A DNA stretch of 64,000 bases, from the NCBI GenBank assembly GCA_016207095.1, contig JACQQF010000054.1, positions 21,792-85,791 of the forward strand. Reading direction: 5' to 3'. This document shows positions 11,029-23,930 of the stretch, piece by piece. Below the pieces are notes generated by a model that was not told the DNA's origin, made no database searches, and saw only the letters and a list, made by a program, of their open reading frames with translations. Origin of the DNA: Candidatus Methylomirabilota bacterium (lineage in GTDB: Bacteria; Methylomirabilota; Methylomirabilia; Methylomirabilales; Methylomirabilaceae). Each line of letters starts with the position of its first letter. Position 1 is the first letter of the stretch. Position numbers and translations under genes: made by a program.

Positions 11029-11937
11029 ATGAAGATTCAATGGCAACGACACCTGTATATCGCAGGCTATGGGTTGCTGGCGCTCTCAATCTCCGGGTGC
11101 GCGGTTCTTGATTTCTTCAAATCCAAGGGGGCCCAGCCATCGGCCGGGTCGGACCAGGAGTTGCTCAGTCGCGCCGACGCGTCCATCGCCCGTAAGAAAC
11201 ACGACGAGGGGCGCACACACCTGCAGCGTTTGATCAACCAATTCCCTGAAAGCGAGCTGGTTCCGACGGCACGCCTTTACCTCGGTCGCTCCTATTTCAA
11301 TGAGAGGAAGTACGAGGAGGCGCGCGCCGAGTACCAGCGATTCCTCGAGCTGTTCCCGCAACATGAGCGCGTTGACGAGGCCCGCTATTACATCGGGCTG
11401 TCGTACGTCCGGCAGATGGAAAAGACGGACCGCGATCAGGCGTTCGCCAAAAAGGCGGTTGCGGAGTTTCAGGCCTTGACGAATGAGTTCCGCGACTCAC
11501 AGTACGCGCCCGACGCGCGGGCCAAGATTGCGCAATGCCGCCGGCAGCTCGCCGACAAGGAGCTCTACATCGGCAAATTCTACTTCAACCGAGGCTCCTA
11601 CGGTGCCGCGATCAAACGATTCGAAACGATTCTGAAGGAGTACCCGGGCTTCGAATACGAGGATCAGGCGCTTTATTACCTTGGGGAGTCGCTCTGGGAA
11701 CTCGAACAAAAAACCGCCGCCAAGACCACCTTCGAACGCCTCATCTCTCAATTCCCGGATTCCGACATGGCCCTCCTGGGTGCGAAGCGGATCGGTGTGA
11801 CCCTGGTCCAGAACCCGGCCAAGCGGAAGCCGGCGCCCGGTCTCTTCAGCACCGCGCTTGCCACCGTGAAGGACACCTTCTCCGAGTTGAAGGACTCCGT
11901 CATGGACAGTAGCATCTGGCAGGGCTTGGCGCCGTGA
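11029..11937 (+). CDS. bamD: outer membrane protein assembly factor BamD (TPR lipoprotein)
   Basis: Lipobox LSISGC; tetratricopeptide repeats; YfiO/BamD-like. Confidence 0.8.
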   Translation: MKIQWQRHLYIAGYGLLALSISGCAVLDFFKSKGAQPSAGSDQELLSRADASIARKKHDEGRTHLQRLINQFPESELVPTARLYLGRSYFNERKYEEARAEYQRFLELFPQHERVDEARYYIGLSYVRQMEKTDRDQAFAKKAVAEFQALTNEFRDSQYAPDARAKIAQCRRQLADKELYIGKFYFNRGSYGAAIKRFETILKEYPGFEYEDQALYYLGESLWELEQKTAAKTTFERLISQFPDSDMALLGAKRIGVTLVQNPAKRKPAPGLFSTALATVKDTFSELKDSVMDSSIWQGLAP

Positions 11938-11978
11938 TCCATCGGGGAAAGAGCGGGGGCACCCCGCGGTCGTAGCGG

Positions 11979-12947
11979 ATGGGCAGGCTGAGGCCGGCGG
12001 ATCGGCCGTCATCCCTTGGGCATCAGACCCGTACACTGCTCCGGCAGTATCATGTGCAGCCGAAGCGAGGTCTTGGACAAAGCTTCCTGATCGCGCCGAC
12101 CGTGCGCGATCTGATCCTACAGGCGGCGCAGTTAAGCCCGGATGACCTGGTGGTAGAGATCGGGCCCGGCACCGGCGTCTTGACGGAAGGCCTTGCCGAT
12201 CAGGTCGGCACGGTCGTGGCGATCGAGCGGGACCCGGGCCTCTATCGGTTACTCGTCGGGCAGCTTGGGGATCGGCCAAGGCTCTCGTTAATCTGCGCCG
12301 ATGCCCTCGTCTTCGATTACGTGAGCCTCCTGGCTGAGAAGCTTCTGCCGCATGGACGGGCCAAGCTGGTTTCGAACCTCCCCTACTCGGTGGCCACGCC
12401 CCTGATCCTCCGACTGCTCCCGCTCCAACGCTTCTTTTCCTTTCTCCTGGTGATGGTGCAGCGTGAGGTGGCACAGCGGCTTCTGGCCGCGCCCGGCCAA
12501 GAGGGGTACAGCGCCCTGACGCTGCGTTGTCTCTACGAGGCGGAGACGACCGCGGTGGGGAAGGTGTCAAGAACGGCCTTTCACCCGAAGCCCGATGTCG
12601 ATTCCACCCTGGTCCGTCTCACCCTCCTCTCCAGACCTCGGGTAGCGGTCAAACGTCCTGAGCTCCTGTTTCGCGTCGTGCGGGCTGCCTTCGGGCAGCG
12701 CAGGAAGACGCTTCGAAACGCCCTCCTGGGCGCCGGGATGATTGTGGATTCGACGGCCATGGAGCGAGCCCTTTTCGACGTTGACATCGATCCCAAGCGC
12801 CGCGGCGAGACCCTGACACTTGATGAGTTCGCCAGCCTGGCGGACCATTTGGATGCAATGGGAGTGTTCCCGCCCGATCGCCCTCACCCTCCCCTTTCCC
12901 CCGCTGGGGGAGAGGATCAAGGTGAGGGGGCCGGCGATGACCGATGA
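11979..12947 (+). CDS. rsmA: 16S rRNA (adenine(1518)-N(6)/adenine(1519)-N(6))-dimethyltransferase
   Basis: RGLGQSFLIAPTVRDLIL, VEIGPGTGVLTEGLAD, LVSNLPYSVATPLI motifs; C-terminal tail is encoded by a GC palindromic repeat. Confidence 0.93.
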   Translation: MGRLRPADRPSSLGHQTRTLLRQYHVQPKRGLGQSFLIAPTVRDLILQAAQLSPDDLVVEIGPGTGVLTEGLADQVGTVVAIERDPGLYRLLVGQLGDRPRLSLICADALVFDYVSLLAEKLLPHGRAKLVSNLPYSVATPLILRLLPLQRFFSFLLVMVQREVAQRLLAAPGQEGYSALTLRCLYEAETTAVGKVSRTAFHPKPDVDSTLVRLTLLSRPRVAVKRPELLFRVVRAAFGQRRKTLRNALLGAGMIVDSTAMERALFDVDIDPKRRGETLTLDEFASLADHLDAMGVFPPDRPHPPLSPAGGEDQGEGAGDDR

Positions 12948-13981
12948 AGCTCTCGGGCATCGGCGAGTCCGGTCTCGTGGAGCGAATCAGGCATTTACTC
13001 CCTCGCGCGAGCGATGCCCTCCTCGGGATCGGCGACGACTGCGCCGCCCTGCGCCCCAGGGAAGGCAGAGACCTTCTCCTGACGACCGACCTTCTGGTTG
13101 AGAACGTCGATTTCACCATGCAGACCATCACCCCCTTTCGTCTTGGGCGGAAGACGATGGGAGTGAATATCAGCGACATCGCCGCGATGGGGGGCCTCCC
13201 CCGAGCCGCACTGGTCGCGCTGGCGCTCCCGCCCGAAACGGAAATCGAGTTCGTGGACCAGCTCTATCGCGGGCTTCAGGATGAAGCCACACGGTTCGGG
13301 GTCGAGCTGATCGGCGGCGACCTCTCCGCCTCCCCCACCCTCGTGATCGGCGTCACCCTCGTGGGAGAGGTGGAGCCAGGGAGGGCCGTCACCCGATCTG
13401 GCGCAAAGCAAGGGGAACGGATCTGGGTCACAGGGCGGTTGGGCGCCTCGAGTGCGGGCCTTCTGGCGTTAGGGGCAGGATTCCGTCTGCGCGACGATGA
13501 CCAGGTCGAAGCCCCCTCCGATGTCTCCACCGAGCTGAGAGAGGCGGTCCGTCGGGCTCTTAACCGACACCTCTGCCCCGTCCCAAGGGTCCGGGAGGGA
13601 CGGGCGCTCGCAGAAGCCGGATTGGCCTCGGCGATGATCGACCTCAGCGATGGACTGGCCTCGGACCTGGGGCATCTCTGTCGCGAGAGCGGCGTGTCGG
13701 CAAGGATCAGAGAGGACCAGGTCCCCGTCGATCCGGCGGCGTCGGCCATCGCGCACTATCTCGGCAAAGACGCCATGACCCTGGCGCTTCACGGCGGAGA
13801 GGACTTTGAGCTTCTCTTTACATCTTCATGGGAACCAACTGAAATTCATGATATGTTTTCTGATGGTCCAGGCGTGACGGAAGTCGGGGAGGTCGAGGAG
13901 GCAGGTCACGGATGCCTACTGGTTCAGCGAACCGGCAATGAGGTTCCTCTCGCCGGAGGATACGATCACTTCCGGCGATAA
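12944..13981 (+). CDS. thiL: thiamine-phosphate kinase
   Basis: GIGDDCAALRP, LLTTDLLVENVDF, NISDIAAMGG motifs; ATGA overlap with rsmA. Confidence 0.94.
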   Translation: MKLSGIGESGLVERIRHLLPRASDALLGIGDDCAALRPREGRDLLLTTDLLVENVDFTMQTITPFRLGRKTMGVNISDIAAMGGLPRAALVALALPPETEIEFVDQLYRGLQDEATRFGVELIGGDLSASPTLVIGVTLVGEVEPGRAVTRSGAKQGERIWVTGRLGASSAGLLALGAGFRLRDDDQVEAPSDVSTELREAVRRALNRHLCPVPRVREGRALAEAGLASAMIDLSDGLASDLGHLCRESGVSARIREDQVPVDPAASAIAHYLGKDAMTLALHGGEDFELLFTSSWEPTEIHDMFSDGPGVTEVGEVEEAGHGCLLVQRTGNEVPLAGGYDHFRR

Positions 13982-14457
13982 TGATAGAAGGAGCGAGGTG
14001 GTCCTCGAAGATCGAGAAGAACGAATTCAGTCTTGCAGGGTCACGGCGTGAAGGGGGGACGACGATGGGGGTAGTGGGTCGGACTGTTCAAGGCGTGAGG
14101 GCCCTTGCGTCTTCGATTGCCGCCGGCTTTCGGGGCGTCGTCACGATCATGGCGTTCACCGAATCCGGTTGGATGCGGCAGTTCCACCTTTCGAAACGGG
14201 TCGTTGTCCTCTCCTGCCTGGTTCTCGTGCTCCTGATCTTCGGATCAACCATAACGCTGTTGAGCCTCGTCAAGGGACAGTACTATCTGACCCGGATGCG
14301 CTATTTGGAGCAGGAGAACCGAGCGATGACCTCGCTTCTCGAAGGCCAGGCCGAACAACTCAGCAAACTCAAGCTCGAGATGACCAAGCTCAAGGAGTTC
14401 GAGGAGAGCTTGCGACGGGTCTCCGGCCTCGGTGCGCGCCCCACTCCCAATCCCTAG
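13981..14457 (+). CDS. TM + coiled-coil protein resembling the N-terminus of M23-type peptidases but lacking the peptidase domain
   Basis: Single TM segment (VVVLSCLVLVLLIFGSTITLLSLV) followed by a coiled coil, then stop. Confidence 0.5.
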   Translation: MIEGARWSSKIEKNEFSLAGSRREGGTTMGVVGRTVQGVRALASSIAAGFRGVVTIMAFTESGWMRQFHLSKRVVVLSCLVLVLLIFGSTITLLSLVKGQYYLTRMRYLEQENRAMTSLLEGQAEQLSKLKLEMTKLKEFEESLRRVSGLGARPTPNP

Positions 14458-14772
14458 AAGCAACCGTCCGACAGCGCAGGAGGCAGACGCTCCTCATTGG
14501 GCCGTCAGGCATGAGACTTTCCGGCCCCTTCCCTCCTCGAACGAATCAGATGACCCTGATCCCTCACCATCCATAATCAGCGGTGTCCATCACACTGCAA
14601 GTGCCCCTTCAGCTATTCCGCCCTAAGCTGATGGACAACGTGCCGGACCAAGAAACGAGCATAGCAAGGCGCTGGCCACGGGGCCGACCGAGGCGTACAG
14701 TGTCAGGTACGTCGCAGGGAGTGCCCTGGGGGCCAGCAACGCCGCGAGGCGAAGTTGATTGGACCGGCATGC

Positions 14773-16197
14773 CTATGGCTCGCCCACCCGATGCAAGGTC
14801 AGAAGGTTGGTCCGGCCCTTCACACCGATGGGAGCCCCCGAGACAATGACCACGACATCACCCTTCGAGGCACATCCGTCCATCAGGAGAGCTTCGTCGA
14901 TCTTCTCGATCATCTCATCCAGGTGCGCGGTCGGAGCCATCACCTTCGGAATGACCCCCCAGTAGAGACACAGGCGTTGTCGAATCCGCTCATTAGGACC
15001 AAACGCGATGACAGGGGTGGCGGGTCTCAAGCGAGAGATGAGGCGTGCGGTGGAGCCGGTTTTCGTGAAGGCGACAATGGCGCGGGCCTTCGTGTCCACC
15101 GCGGCGCGACACGCCGCCTCGCTGATGGCATCGGGGAACGTCACGGCCTTGTCAGGTTCGTGGAGAGACGGCGCTCGGGGCGGCAGGCCATGGTCTGCCT
15201 CAAGCGCCACCTTCGCCATCACGCGAACCGCCTCCACCGGGTATGCGCCCGAAGCGGTCTCACCAGACAGCATCGCCGCGTCGGTTCCGTCGAATATGGC
15301 GTTGGCCACATCGGAGACCTCCGCTCTGGTTGGGCGAGGATGATCGATCATCGAGTCAAGCATCTGCGTCGCCGTGATGACCGTCACGCCGCGCAGATTC
15401 GCCCTCCGAATGATCTCCTTCTGTAGGAGCGGTAACTCCTCCAGCGGCATCTCCACGCCCAGATCGCCGCGGGCGATCATCACGCCATCGGCGGCCTCGA
15501 GGATCGCGTCCAGGTTGCGGACCGCTTTGGGCCGCTCCAGCTTTGCGATGATCGGGATGTCCGCCTTGCGCCCCCTCAGAAGCTCTCTGACCTTCGAGAT
15601 ATCCTTGCTCGTACGAACGAATGACAGGGCGACATAATCGACCTCATGCTCGATCCCAAACTCCAGGTCCATCAGGTCTTTCTCAGTGACGGCAGGAGCG
15701 CTGATCGCGACGCCGGGAATGTTCAGCCCCTTGTGGTTTGTCAGGACGCCGCTATGCAACACCTTGCAGATGACATGCACCCCATCCGTCTTGAGCACCT
15801 CGAGCTGGATCAGGCCATCGTCGATCAGGATCTGATCGCCGGCGTTGACCTCGGTGGCCAGGCGGTCATAGTTGACCGACGCGATCCTGTCTGTCCCCTC
15901 CACCTCGCGGGTGGTCAATGTGAATTGATCGCCGGCGTGGATGGTCGCGGACCCGCCACGAAACAGGCCCAGACGAACCTTCGGACCCTGCAGGTCCTGC
16001 AGGATCGCCACCGGCCGGTTTTTCTTGACGGAGAGCTCCCGCACCGTGCGGATCGCCTCGCCATGCTCTTCCAGGGTTCCGTGCGAGAAGTTCAGCCGGG
16101 CCACGTCCATTCCCGCATCGATCAGTCGAGAGATCACCTCCGGCTTGCTACTGGCTGGGCCGATCGTGCATACGATCTTGGTCCTTCGCTCTGTCAT
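14773..16197 (-). CDS. pyk: pyruvate kinase
   Basis: TKIVCTIGPASSKPEVI, MIARGDLGVEMPLEELPLLQKEII, TATQMLDSMI motifs. Confidence 0.97.
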   Translation of the reverse strand: MTERRTKIVCTIGPASSKPEVISRLIDAGMDVARLNFSHGTLEEHGEAIRTVRELSVKKNRPVAILQDLQGPKVRLGLFRGGSATIHAGDQFTLTTREVEGTDRIASVNYDRLATEVNAGDQILIDDGLIQLEVLKTDGVHVICKVLHSGVLTNHKGLNIPGVAISAPAVTEKDLMDLEFGIEHEVDYVALSFVRTSKDISKVRELLRGRKADIPIIAKLERPKAVRNLDAILEAADGVMIARGDLGVEMPLEELPLLQKEIIRRANLRGVTVITATQMLDSMIDHPRPTRAEVSDVANAIFDGTDAAMLSGETASGAYPVEAVRVMAKVALEADHGLPPRAPSLHEPDKAVTFPDAISEAACRAAVDTKARAIVAFTKTGSTARLISRLRPATPVIAFGPNERIRQRLCLYWGVIPKVMAPTAHLDEMIEKIDEALLMDGCASKGDVVVIVSGAPIGVKGRTNLLTLHRVGEP

Positions 16198-16216
16198 AGA
16201 GGCTCCGCGAACGCCA

Positions 16217-18753
<2,537 letters not shown>

Positions 18754-19293
18754 GGGTGTCCCTTCTCCCCTCCTCCGAAAGACGCGTTGGATGGCTGGGC
18801 TTCATCACCTGTCGCTCAGCAAGGCATTTCTGACAACCATCATCTATGAACCGAAGCCGCCGGGATACAGGCGACACCAGCGCCATAGCGACAAGTGTGA
18901 CCCGAAAAAGACCGCAGTTATTCTACCATCTAAAATACTCCTTAACCATCAGAAACCATGGGCGTGTCCTTCGCGCAATCGCAGCCATATCCTCTCCAAT
19001 TGTCACGCTCCTGTGGGCGGTTACCTCGCCGAAGCCTCGAATCAGACGCTCCACGCGAGCGATCCCGCGCTCATGGGATCTCACCATAATATTGATCTTG
19101 ACATTGTGGTGAGCCTGTAGCATGGTCAGCACGACTGGTGATTGCGATGGACCCGGGGTGACCAAAGAACCTCAGCACCCCTCGAACCTTGGTTGGTGCA
19201 CCACTCAGAATGACGCTCTCTTTGGCCCGCTTTGGCCCTGGGGGGCATTTGTGTTTTCGGGTCCTGGAGCAGAAGGTGAAGAGGAGGTGTGAG

Positions 19294-20895
19294 ATGAATC
19301 CCGGCAGACTGTTGCTGGTTGGGACCATCATGGCGCTTCTCGGTGCGTCCGCCGCGACAGGGCAAGAGAAAGCTCGTGAGTTTGAGAAACTCGGACAGGT
19401 CCATTTCCCCGTCTCATGCAGTGCCGAGGCCCAGAAGCAGTTCGATCGCGCCACCGCCCTCCTGCATTCCTTTTGGTTCGATGCGTCAGCCAAGGGTTTC
19501 GCCGTCGTCATCCAGACGGATCCAGGCTGCGCGATGGCGCACTGGGGCATCGCGATGACCCTGCTTGGGAACCCCTTCGCGTGGCCTCCGGCGCCGAAGG
19601 CGCTAGAAGATGGATGGGCCGCCGTGAAGAAAGCGAACGCCGCGGAGGCGAAACCCGCTCGCGAACTGGACTACATCGCCGCGATCGAGGTTTTCTACAG
19701 AGACTCGGACAAGGTCGATCATCGAACGCGAGCGCTTGCTTATGCAAAGGCGATGGAACGGGTATATCTCCGTTATCCGGACGATCGGGAAGCGGCTGTC
19801 TTCTACGCCCTCGCTCTGAACGCCACGGCGCTGCCGACCGATAAGACGTACGCCAATCAGATCAAGGCCGCCGGGATCCTCGAGAAGGTGTTCGCCGAGC
19901 AGCCGAACCATCCCGGCGCAGCACACTACCTGATTCATAGTTATGACTACCCACCCATCGCCGGTCGCGGCCTCTCCGCTGCGCGCCGCTATGCCGGCAT
20001 CGCCCCCTCTGCTCCTCACGCGCTCCACATGCCCGCGCACATCTTTACCCGGCAGGGGTTCTGGCAGGAATCGATCGAGTCGAACCGCGCCTCCAAAGCG
20101 GCCGCGTCCAACCACTTCGATCAGCTTCACGCCATGGATTACCTGACCTACGCCTACTTGCAAGGCGCACAAGACGTCGCGGCGAAGCGTGTCCTCGACG
20201 AAATGAACGCGATCGGGAAGGTCAACAAGGAACACCTCGTCACGGCTTATGCCCTCGCGGCCATTCCGGCCCGCTATGCGCTCGAACGACGTCGCTGGAC
20301 CGACGCCGCGTCTCTGAAGCTGGCCGAACGTGAATTTCCCTGGAGCCGGTACCCACAGGCCGAAGCGCTGATATATTTCGCCCGCGCCCTTGGATCTGCC
20401 AGGACTAGGGATACCGACGGCGCCCGAAAGGCTACTGAAAAACTGCAGTCGCTCCGCGACGATTTGGTCAAGGCCAACCAAACCTACTGGGCGGATCAGG
20501 TCCAGATCCAGCGGCGTGGAGCGGCGGCCTGGCTATCACGGGCTGAGGGAAGGAACGACGAGGCCCTGCAGCTCATGAGATCCGCGGCCGACCTCGAAGA
20601 CACAACCGAAAAGCACCCGCTCACGCCGGGCCCGATCGTCCCTGCGCATGAGCTCCTGGGCGATCTGCTGCTCGAACTCAATGAGCCAGGGGAAGCGTTG
20701 AAGGAGTTTGAGGCCTCGTTCCTTAAGGAGCCAAACCGTTTTCATGGAATCTACGGCGCCGCGCGGGCCGCCGAGCTTTCAGGTGATCGACAGAAGGCGA
20801 GAACTTACTACGCGAAGCTCAGGGCACTGTGTGAGCATTTCGACAGCGAGCGACCCGAGCTTCAGCAGGCGAAGGCGTTTCTTGCGAAGAAGTAA
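19294..20895 (+). CDS. secreted tetratricopeptide repeat protein
   Basis: Signal peptide MNPGRLLLVGTIMALLGASAATGQ; TPR-like repeats. Confidence 0.75.
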   Translation: MNPGRLLLVGTIMALLGASAATGQEKAREFEKLGQVHFPVSCSAEAQKQFDRATALLHSFWFDASAKGFAVVIQTDPGCAMAHWGIAMTLLGNPFAWPPAPKALEDGWAAVKKANAAEAKPARELDYIAAIEVFYRDSDKVDHRTRALAYAKAMERVYLRYPDDREAAVFYALALNATALPTDKTYANQIKAAGILEKVFAEQPNHPGAAHYLIHSYDYPPIAGRGLSAARRYAGIAPSAPHALHMPAHIFTRQGFWQESIESNRASKAAASNHFDQLHAMDYLTYAYLQGAQDVAAKRVLDEMNAIGKVNKEHLVTAYALAAIPARYALERRRWTDAASLKLAEREFPWSRYPQAEALIYFARALGSARTRDTDGARKATEKLQSLRDDLVKANQTYWADQVQIQRRGAAAWLSRAEGRNDEALQLMRSAADLEDTTEKHPLTPGPIVPAHELLGDLLLELNEPGEALKEFEASFLKEPNRFHGIYGAARAAELSGDRQKARTYYAKLRALCEHFDSERPELQQAKAFLAKK

Positions 20896-20998
20896 CTCGC
20901 TTACCCCGCACCCGGCGCAGGCCGGGAATACCAGCCTAGGTATCCGGACTCCGGGCTCGGTAATGTACTCACAGCTCCGGACAAGGAGGAAACAGACC

Positions 20999-22132
20999 AT
21001 GCCGCAAGGATTCAACTTAAATCGCCGGAACTTTTTACGCGCAGGTGCCGTTGTGGGAGGAGCGGTTTTGGTCGGCGCCCCCGTGGGCGGTTCGGGAAGA
21101 TGGCTGGCGCGGGCGCAGACCAGCGCGCCCCCAACCGTGGACCGTCTGGCGGTCCGGGTGGTCGTCGACAACCAGCATGACGTCATCGTCAAGAGCGCCA
21201 AGGTCGGCACGGTTGACGTGCAACGTGTCGGCTGGAGCCTGGGGCCGAATCTCAACAAGCAGCTCCACAGCGAGTTCGGTCTCGGCTTTCACCTCGAGTC
21301 CCACCGAGGCGGCGAGACGCGCAACTACCTCCTGGACTTCGGCGCCAGCCCGGTGGCCGAGCTGAACAACCTCGACATTCTCAAAGTCGACCTGGCCGCG
21401 ATCGACGCGCTCATCCTCAGTCACGGGCACTTCGATCACTTTGGGGGCCTGGTCCCGTTCCTGAAGCGAGACCGAGCGAAGATGCGCAAGGACCTAGGGC
21501 TCTATGTCGGCGGCGAGGATACCTTCTGTTACCGCTGGGTCGAGCCGCCGACCGGTCCGCGCCTGAGCACGGGAGTCCTCGATCGCCGAGACCTAGCCGG
21601 CGCCAACGTCCGGATCGTCATGGCCGAGAAACCCGCCGTCATCGAAGGACACGCCTTCACCACCGGCGCCATCCCGCGGAAGAGCTTCGAGAAGGCGTAC
21701 CCGACCCCCAAGGTGGAGATTGGGATGCGGGATGGAGCCGGCTGCGACGCGTCTCACTTCTCCAAGGAGGAGCAGGAGGGGAAGATCGTTGTCGATAAGT
21801 TCCGCAACGAGCACGCGACCTGTTTCAACGTCAAAGACCGCGGGCTGGTGGTGATTTCCTCTTGCGGTCATGCCGGGATCGTCAACACCGTCAAGCAGGC
21901 CCAGGCCGTCTCGGGCGAGAAAAAGGTCCACGCCGTGATGGGAGGCTTCCATCTCACCCCCGCGCCCGACTCCTACATCGCGCAGGTGGTCCAGGCCCTC
22001 AAGGAGATCGATCCGGACTACCTGGTCCCGATGCACTGCAGCGGCGCGGGATTCGTCCGAGCTGTGCAGAAAGAGATGCCGGACAAACTCATCGTGCCCT
22101 ACACCGGGACCCGTTTCATCTTCGGAGGGTGA
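20999..22132 (+). CDS. MBL-fold metallo-hydrolase, Tat-exported
   Basis: Tat-like signal NRRNFLRAGAVVGGA; SHGHFDHFGGL metal motif. Confidence 0.85.
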   Translation: MPQGFNLNRRNFLRAGAVVGGAVLVGAPVGGSGRWLARAQTSAPPTVDRLAVRVVVDNQHDVIVKSAKVGTVDVQRVGWSLGPNLNKQLHSEFGLGFHLESHRGGETRNYLLDFGASPVAELNNLDILKVDLAAIDALILSHGHFDHFGGLVPFLKRDRAKMRKDLGLYVGGEDTFCYRWVEPPTGPRLSTGVLDRRDLAGANVRIVMAEKPAVIEGHAFTTGAIPRKSFEKAYPTPKVEIGMRDGAGCDASHFSKEEQEGKIVVDKFRNEHATCFNVKDRGLVVISSCGHAGIVNTVKQAQAVSGEKKVHAVMGGFHLTPAPDSYIAQVVQALKEIDPDYLVPMHCSGAGFVRAVQKEMPDKLIVPYTGTRFIFGG

Positions 22133-22245
22133 GTCCGAACGTATCGTTGAAGTAAGGAGGCAGGGCGATCACCGAGAAAGACCAGCCCTTGATGGTCCCG
22201 GCAAAGTAGCAACACCTCGCTCACTCATGCCAAACGATATCCTGG

Positions 22246-23055
22246 ATGGCTGAAGATATCTCGCGTAACACGCTCGCCCACGCCCATCCGAAAGAGGTCC
22301 GAGGGCTGATCCGCCAGGGCAAGTGGCGGCAGCCGACAGCGGGCCTCTGCCAGGGGCGTGTCCAGGCCAACCTCGTCATCCTGCCGAGAGACCTCGCCGA
22401 CGACTTTCTAGTGTTCACCCAGCGGAACCCCAAGCCATGTCCGCTCCTCGAGGTCACAGGACCCGGCTCGATCGAGCCGGTCCAAACCGCTCCGGGCGCC
22501 GATCTACGTCAGGACCTTCCCAAGTATCGGATCTACCGCCACGGACAGCTCGAGGCCGAGGTGACCGACCTGATGGCGATTTGGCAGGATCACCTGGTGA
22601 GTTTTCTGTTGGGGTGCAGCTTCACATTCGAGGCGGCGATGCTCCAGGCAGGGGTCCCGGTGCGGCACCTTGAGGAGGGGAAAAACGTCCCGATGTATAT
22701 CACCAACCGGCCCTGCCTGCCGGCCGGCATCTTTCAAGGGCCGCTGGTGGTCAGCATGCGTCCGGTTCTACCCGTGCTCATCCCCCAGGCAATTCAAGTC
22801 ACCGCTAAATTCCCCTCCGCCCACGGCGGGCCGGTGCAGGTAGGCGATCCCGCCTCGCTAGGGATACAGGGCCTGTCGCGGCCCGACTTCGGAGATCCGG
22901 TGACGATCCGGGCGAGCGAGGTGCCGGTCTTCTGGGCCTGCGGGGTCACCCCTCAGGCGGTTGCGATGCGGGCGAAGCCGCCGCTGATGATCACGCACGC
23001 CCCGGGCCACATGTTCATTACAGATCTGAAAGACGAGGATTTAGCGGTCTACTGA
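22246..23055 (+). CDS. DUF1445 / putative hydro-lyase (D-glutamate cyclase-like) family protein
   Basis: GCSFTFEAAMLQAGVPVRHLEEGKNVPMYITN and WACGVTPQ...HAPGHMFITD signatures. Confidence 0.88.
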   Translation: MAEDISRNTLAHAHPKEVRGLIRQGKWRQPTAGLCQGRVQANLVILPRDLADDFLVFTQRNPKPCPLLEVTGPGSIEPVQTAPGADLRQDLPKYRIYRHGQLEAEVTDLMAIWQDHLVSFLLGCSFTFEAAMLQAGVPVRHLEEGKNVPMYITNRPCLPAGIFQGPLVVSMRPVLPVLIPQAIQVTAKFPSAHGGPVQVGDPASLGIQGLSRPDFGDPVTIRASEVPVFWACGVTPQAVAMRAKPPLMITHAPGHMFITDLKDEDLAVY

Positions 23056-23149
23056 CGGCTTGCTGTTGCAGCAATTATTGAATGACGTAAAGCCTGAAGG
23101 ACAATGCAGTAACATATTGAGTTATATGAACAACACGCGTATCACGTTG

Positions 23150-23226
23150 TGGTGGCGGTGACTGGACTCGAACCAGTGACTCCGCGGATATGAGCCGCGT
23201 GCTCTAACCGACTGAGCTACACCGCC
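23150..23226 (-). tRNA. tRNA with CAT anticodon (Met, or Ile2)
   Basis: Reverse strand GGCGGTGTAGCTCAGTCGGTTAGAGCACGCGGCTCATATCCGCGGAGTCACTGGTTCGAGTCCAGTCACCGCCACCA. Confidence 0.92.
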
Positions 23227-23516
23227 GTGAGAGTACCCTGAGCAGGAGTAACAGAAGAATCTACAGAGAGGGGCCCGGAGCGAAAAAAGAAAAACAGGGC
23301 CATTCCCCTGTTTCGCTGGCGGACCTCGATAATTATGTACGGTATACTGCCAATAATGTCAAGGGCTCTTTTCCCGTCGGCACTAATATGTTGACACAGC
23401 GCGTCGTTTGAAATACAATGCTTTGAACTGAAATCCTGCCCCGGGAGTTCCTCGGTCGTCTGAGTCGTTCAGGTCACCTGGAATCCCATCAACGAAAATT
23501 CGATTTGGAGGAGAAT

Positions 23517-23834
23517 ATGTTCGCAAGACAAGTCTGTCTGAAGCTTCGTCCGGGAAGGGCCATCGAGTACTCTCGAACGCTCGAGAACGAGATCATCCCA
23601 ATTCTGCGTGAGCAAAAGGGGTTTTCCGACGAGATCTCCTTCGTCTCGGGTGAGCGCAGCGAGGCCGTGGCTATCAGCCTGTGGGACGCGCCCGAGAGCG
23701 CAGAGGCGTATCATCGCGAAACGTACCCGGGCGTGTTGAAGGCACTCGAAGGCGTGATCGACGGCGAGCCGCAGGTGGATACCTTCGCGGTCTCCAACTC
23801 GACCTTCCACAAGATTCCGAACCTACCTCGGTAG
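23517..23834 (+). CDS. small antibiotic-biosynthesis-monooxygenase-like protein
   Basis: 105-aa ORF after GGAGGAGAAT; ABM-like pattern (LKLRPGRAIEYSRTLENEIIPILREQKGF). Confidence 0.6.
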   Translation: MFARQVCLKLRPGRAIEYSRTLENEIIPILREQKGFSDEISFVSGERSEAVAISLWDAPESAEAYHRETYPGVLKALEGVIDGEPQVDTFAVSNSTFHKIPNLPR

Positions 23835-23930
23835 TTTTCCACCCAACCTCTCGCTTTTCCTCTCCCCCACTGGGGGATGGGGGAGAGACGAAGGTGAGGG
23901 TGATCCTCAACGGCACGCGCGATGCTATTG

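Noticed and set aside
18923-19165. 80-aa - strand ORF as a gene
   Set aside because: No recognisable domain, no clear ribosome-binding site; not supported
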